The translations under genes and the position numbers were made by a program. A stretch of DNA of 64,000 nucleotides from Candidatus Poribacteria bacterium (GTDB taxonomy: Bacteria > Poribacteria > WGA-4E > PCPOR2b): NCBI GenBank assembly GCA_003635265.1, contig PYIZ01000052.1, positions 1-64,000 on the forward strand. The letters are read 5' to 3'. The notes under the pieces were generated by a model. That model searched no databases. It was given only the letters and a program-made list of their open reading frames with translations, and had not been told where the DNA came from. Below are positions 61,688-64,000 of the stretch, piece by piece; position 1 is the stretch's first letter, and each line of letters opens with the position of its first letter.

Positions 61688-62872
61688 CTACTCTCTGTTC
61701 CCAAGTACAACATCTCGCAGCAGGAGTTGATCATCTCGGTAGATTTTAACAGTAACGCGGGTATTGGGTGGGAAACTTGCAACCCGTTTTTTTAGTTCAA
61801 GGAATGTACGGACACGCTTCCCCTCAAATTCAACGATAACATCCTGGTATTTGATGCCAGACTTGTCAGCGGGGCTGCCTTTTGTAACTCCTGTAACACG
61901 GACACCATCAGGGGTAGTTCGCTCGCGTTCTTGTTCGAGTCGAACCCCAAGCCAACCACGGGAGACTTTGCCGTACCGAGTCAGTTGTTCAGCGATGTGT
62001 TTCACTGTATTAATCGGAATCGCAAAGCCAACCTCGCTTTTCATCCAAGTCCGTCCGGAGAGTGTGCTAGGTTTCATCACGGCAGCTTGTTCTTGGGTCA
62101 ATTGGGGCAGTGTTAAATTGAGTAGATGCGATATCGGATCTTCCAGTTTCGCTGCGATGACACCAACAATTTCCCCCGACGTATTAATAACAGCGCCTCC
62201 GCTATTACCCGGATTCACAGAAGCATTGATCTTGATTGCATCGTAAAATGGTCGGTCAGGTAAAATCTCTAAGCCGCTGACCGTTCCAAAGGAGAGTGTT
62301 GGAGAATGCCCATAAGAACTACCAACAGTGATGACCCATGATCCCATATCGATTTGATCGGAATCGCCAATCATTGTCTGAGGCAGGTTATCATTCTCAA
62401 CGGCGAGAACAGCAATATCTGTTAGGGCATCGACACCAAGTAGTGTTCCCAATGTACGTTGTCCATTTGCAAATACGACTTCAATTTCATCCGCGCTTTC
62501 AACGACTCCCGCGGTCGTTACGATGTATCCAGCGGCATCGATGATAATGCCGGACCCAATGTTTTCGTAAGAGAATCCAGCCTCCGCATCATCAGATAGC
62601 AAGGTCCCCCGTCTCCCCGAAATTTTTTGTGGGGTGACTGTATATGTCGCCACAACCTCAACGACGGATGGTTGTACAGATTTTACTATCGTTTGAAATT
62701 CACGCTCCATGGATTGCAGCACACTTTCTTCGGCAACCACAGAACAAAGACAGGCTGAAAACAGCGCAATAGTCGCAATAGTAAGGATGACTGATTTATG
62801 ATACGGGTGAATTGAGAAAAAGTTAGTAGATGTGTTGTATCTCTCATCCCGTATCTGAATTGTTTTGTACAT
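61688..62872 (-). CDS. HtrA/DegP-like S1C protein with PDZ domain, catalytic His missing
   Basis: ATG 62872 is one base past the anti-sigma stop. One N-terminal membrane segment (about 28-47) ends in C-S-V-V-A. The trypsin-like domain (about 55-260) keeps Asp152 (L-T-D-I-A-V-L) and Ser224 (N-P-G-N-S-G-G-A), but the canonical T-N-x-H-V-V is T-T-A-G-V-V, so His is Gly122. A PDZ domain follows (G-V-R-L-E, V-T-G-V-T-K-G-S-P-A-D-K-S-G, about 300-390). Genomic place after sigma/anti-sigma genes matches MucD/DegS. It may be a pseudoprotease sensor. Confidence 0.9.
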   Translation of the reverse strand: MYKTIQIRDERYNTSTNFFSIHPYHKSVILTIATIALFSACLCSVVAEESVLQSMEREFQTIVKSVQPSVVEVVATYTVTPQKISGRRGTLLSDDAEAGFSYENIGSGIIIDAAGYIVTTAGVVESADEIEVVFANGQRTLGTLLGVDALTDIAVLAVENDNLPQTMIGDSDQIDMGSWVITVGSSYGHSPTLSFGTVSGLEILPDRPFYDAIKINASVNPGNSGGAVINTSGEIVGVIAAKLEDPISHLLNLTLPQLTQEQAAVMKPSTLSGRTWMKSEVGFAIPINTVKHIAEQLTRYGKVSRGWLGVRLEQERERTTPDGVRVTGVTKGSPADKSGIKYQDVIVEFEGKRVRTFLELKKRVASFPPNTRVTVKIYRDDQLLLRDVVLGNRE

Positions 62873-62873
62873 T

Positions 62874-63575
62874 CTACAAGCCTCCCTCTGTAGGGGCTTC
62901 TGTGTAGTTAATGGTCCTCAAAATATAGTTCTGTTCTACGCGTTGCGGTTGTTGGTTTTCGGGCACTGGCTGCATGTCAGACTCCGGGAGTTGCGACTGT
63001 TGGGTTCCACGCAGCTGTTGTAGATCTAACGTCGCGGATTGTGGCTGTTGGCTTCCGCGTACCGGTTGTAGATCCAATACCGAAGAGTCTGGAAACTTGA
63101 CTAGAGATTGCAGTTCTTGACTAGGGACAGCTAAAGGCAATTGCTGCTTAACCTCACGCTCTTTGGCAACTGGTGCAGCCCTTGAAGTCTCTGGGGCTAC
63201 AGCAGTGTCGACCGACGGGGATTTAGTCAGCGTCTTTTGATAAAAATAAAAACCTACGAGTATTACAAGCAGCGCTGCAACGCCACTCAATGCCCAACGA
63301 GCTTGACCGTGCAAGGGCTGCAATACACGTTGCCAAAACGGAATTGATTCGACGTGGGTATCTGCGAGGCGGGCTTGCAAGGTAACATCGAATTCGGTTG
63401 ATGGCTTAATCTGCGGTAGCTGATGCAGCAAATCTAACGATTCGCGGAATAGCGCCAACTCTCGACGACACGACTCGCAGGTGTTCAGATGGGCTTCAAA
63501 TGTCCTAACCGCCTGATAGTCTAATTCATCTTCTATATACGCAGAAAACTGTTCTTCAGCTTTTAAGCAGTTCAT
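62874..63575 (-). CDS. Zinc-binding anti-sigma factor with one membrane segment
   Basis: ATG 63575 overlaps the sigma-factor stop by four bases (ATGA). The ZAS motif is His29-x3-Cys33-x2-Cys36 in the first 40 residues (H-L-N-T-C-E-S-C). A membrane helix spans about 94-112 (L-S-G-V-A-A-L-L-V-I-L-V-G-F), then an extracytoplasmic tail with three short repeats around L-D-L-Q-P/Q-V/L-R-G-S/T-Q-Q. It should hold the neighbouring ECF sigma factor at the membrane until an envelope signal. Confidence 0.9.
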   Translation of the reverse strand: MNCLKAEEQFSAYIEDELDYQAVRTFEAHLNTCESCRRELALFRESLDLLHQLPQIKPSTEFDVTLQARLADTHVESIPFWQRVLQPLHGQARWALSGVAALLVILVGFYFYQKTLTKSPSVDTAVAPETSRAAPVAKEREVKQQLPLAVPSQELQSLVKFPDSSVLDLQPVRGSQQPQSATLDLQQLRGTQQSQLPESDMQPVPENQQPQRVEQNYILRTINYTEAPTEGGL

Positions 63576-64000
63576 GATGACTCCACAAAACTTCTCAATT
63601 TATCTTTTAACATAAGTCGCGCGCGGTTGATGCGCGATTTTGTCGTTCCGAGCGGGAGGTTTAGCGTTTCGCTGATTTCCTCATAGCTCAATTCTTGCAG
63701 ATCCCGGAGAACCAATGGTAGCCGATACCGTTCCGGGAGTTCCGATATCGCACTCTGGACAGCGTATTCACGTTCCTTCTGTTCAAGTTGGTTGCTGGGT
63801 TGTAGGGAGACATGCGCGGGGGCAGTTGCGATCAGATCTTCTTCGGTTGGCTCTGTGCCCGAGGAGGATTCGGTAGCCACACCATCAGCGAAGAACCGAC
63901 CTCGCCGCCCCCGATTTCGCAGCTCATTCTTGCAAAGATTGGAGGCAATATGATACATCCAGGTGCTAAATTTTGCCGCTCCGGATTTGTATCGTTTGAT
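63572..64000 (-). CDS. ECF RNA polymerase sigma factor, 5' truncated by window end
   Basis: Open to the last base: the frame continues upstream of the M at 63958 through A-K-F-S-T-W-M-Y, the region 2 motif (F-S-T-W-L-Y-x-I-A-x-N). Region 2.4-like residues N-L-C-K-N-E-L-R follow. Region 4 (E-L-P-E-R-Y-R-L-P-L-V-L-R-D-L, Y-E-E-I-S-E-T-L-N-L-P-L-G-T-T-K-S-R-I) has the HTH for the -35 element. The linker is longer and acidic (S-S-S-G-T-E-P-T-E-E). RpoE-like role with the anti-sigma gene it overlaps. Confidence 0.92.
   Translation of the reverse strand: MKRYKSGAAKFSTWMYHIASNLCKNELRNRGRRGRFFADGVATESSSGTEPTEEDLIATAPAHVSLQPSNQLEQKEREYAVQSAISELPERYRLPLVLRDLQELSYEEISETLNLPLGTTKSRINRARLMLKDKLRSFVESS

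Overview
The window looks like part of a Gram-negative bacterial chromosome of roughly balanced base composition. It has a TolC-type outer-membrane protein, an RND/HlyD adaptor, Sec lipoproteins and an ECF sigma/anti-sigma pair. Several traits together suggest Candidatus Poribacteria or a close relative: many small-molecule catabolic genes (Gfo/Idh/MocA, sugar isomerase/epimerase, M19, PIG-L), secreted proteins ending in the P-N-P-F-N-P-E-T-W-I-P-Y module, cohesin and dockerin modules, and intergenic space packed with short palindromes and satellites. That taxonomic call is inference; no rRNA or tRNA gene was found.

Layout. 1-6199 (+): 3' part of a TolC-like gene, three tandem paralogous lipoproteins, a PlsC-like acyltransferase and a periplasmic efflux adaptor; no pump lies in the window. 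6235-13409: a catabolic set on both strands (sugar isomerase, cupin, TrpF-like barrel, DUF1232 protein, amidohydrolase, two Gfo/Idh/MocA oxidoreductases, an M19-like protein). 13581-22510 (-): nine tandem TolB-like beta-propeller paralogues, eight six-bladed and one three-bladed. 22914-35954 (-): alcohol dehydrogenase, glycosidase-like propeller, ThDP enzyme, M19 dipeptidase, PIG-L protein, CstA, gamma-glutamyltransferase, a DUF4268 nuclease-like protein and a HAD hydrolase. 36143-47474: secreted HAF-like protein, degraded HicB, single-chain restriction-modification enzyme, RidA, phosphohexomutase, FabV, two MazG-family proteins and an epimerase. 47588-51753 (-): a DUF2089 regulator with three DUF4097-type beta-solenoid proteins. 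52106-61598 (-): a surface/secretion block led by an adenosylcobalamin riboswitch, then a secreted beta-propeller with a dockerin, a cohesin protein, a large M36-like metalloprotease with dockerin and cohesin-like modules, and a polytopic membrane protein. 61688-64000 (-): ECF sigma factor (cut by the window end), zinc-binding anti-sigma factor and an HtrA-like protein without its catalytic histidine.

The most interesting system is at 59864-61598: a consensus sigma-70 promoter, a cobalamin riboswitch and an intrinsic terminator precede a secreted YVTN-type propeller with a C-terminal dockerin. This recalls BtuG-type surface vitamin B12 capture in Bacteroidetes, but with a dockerin and a neighbouring cohesin gene in place of a lipid anchor. 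The second theme is the intergenic DNA: 7-bp satellites, 8-bp satellites and several hairpin families recur in nearly every gap, in places forming gene termini.
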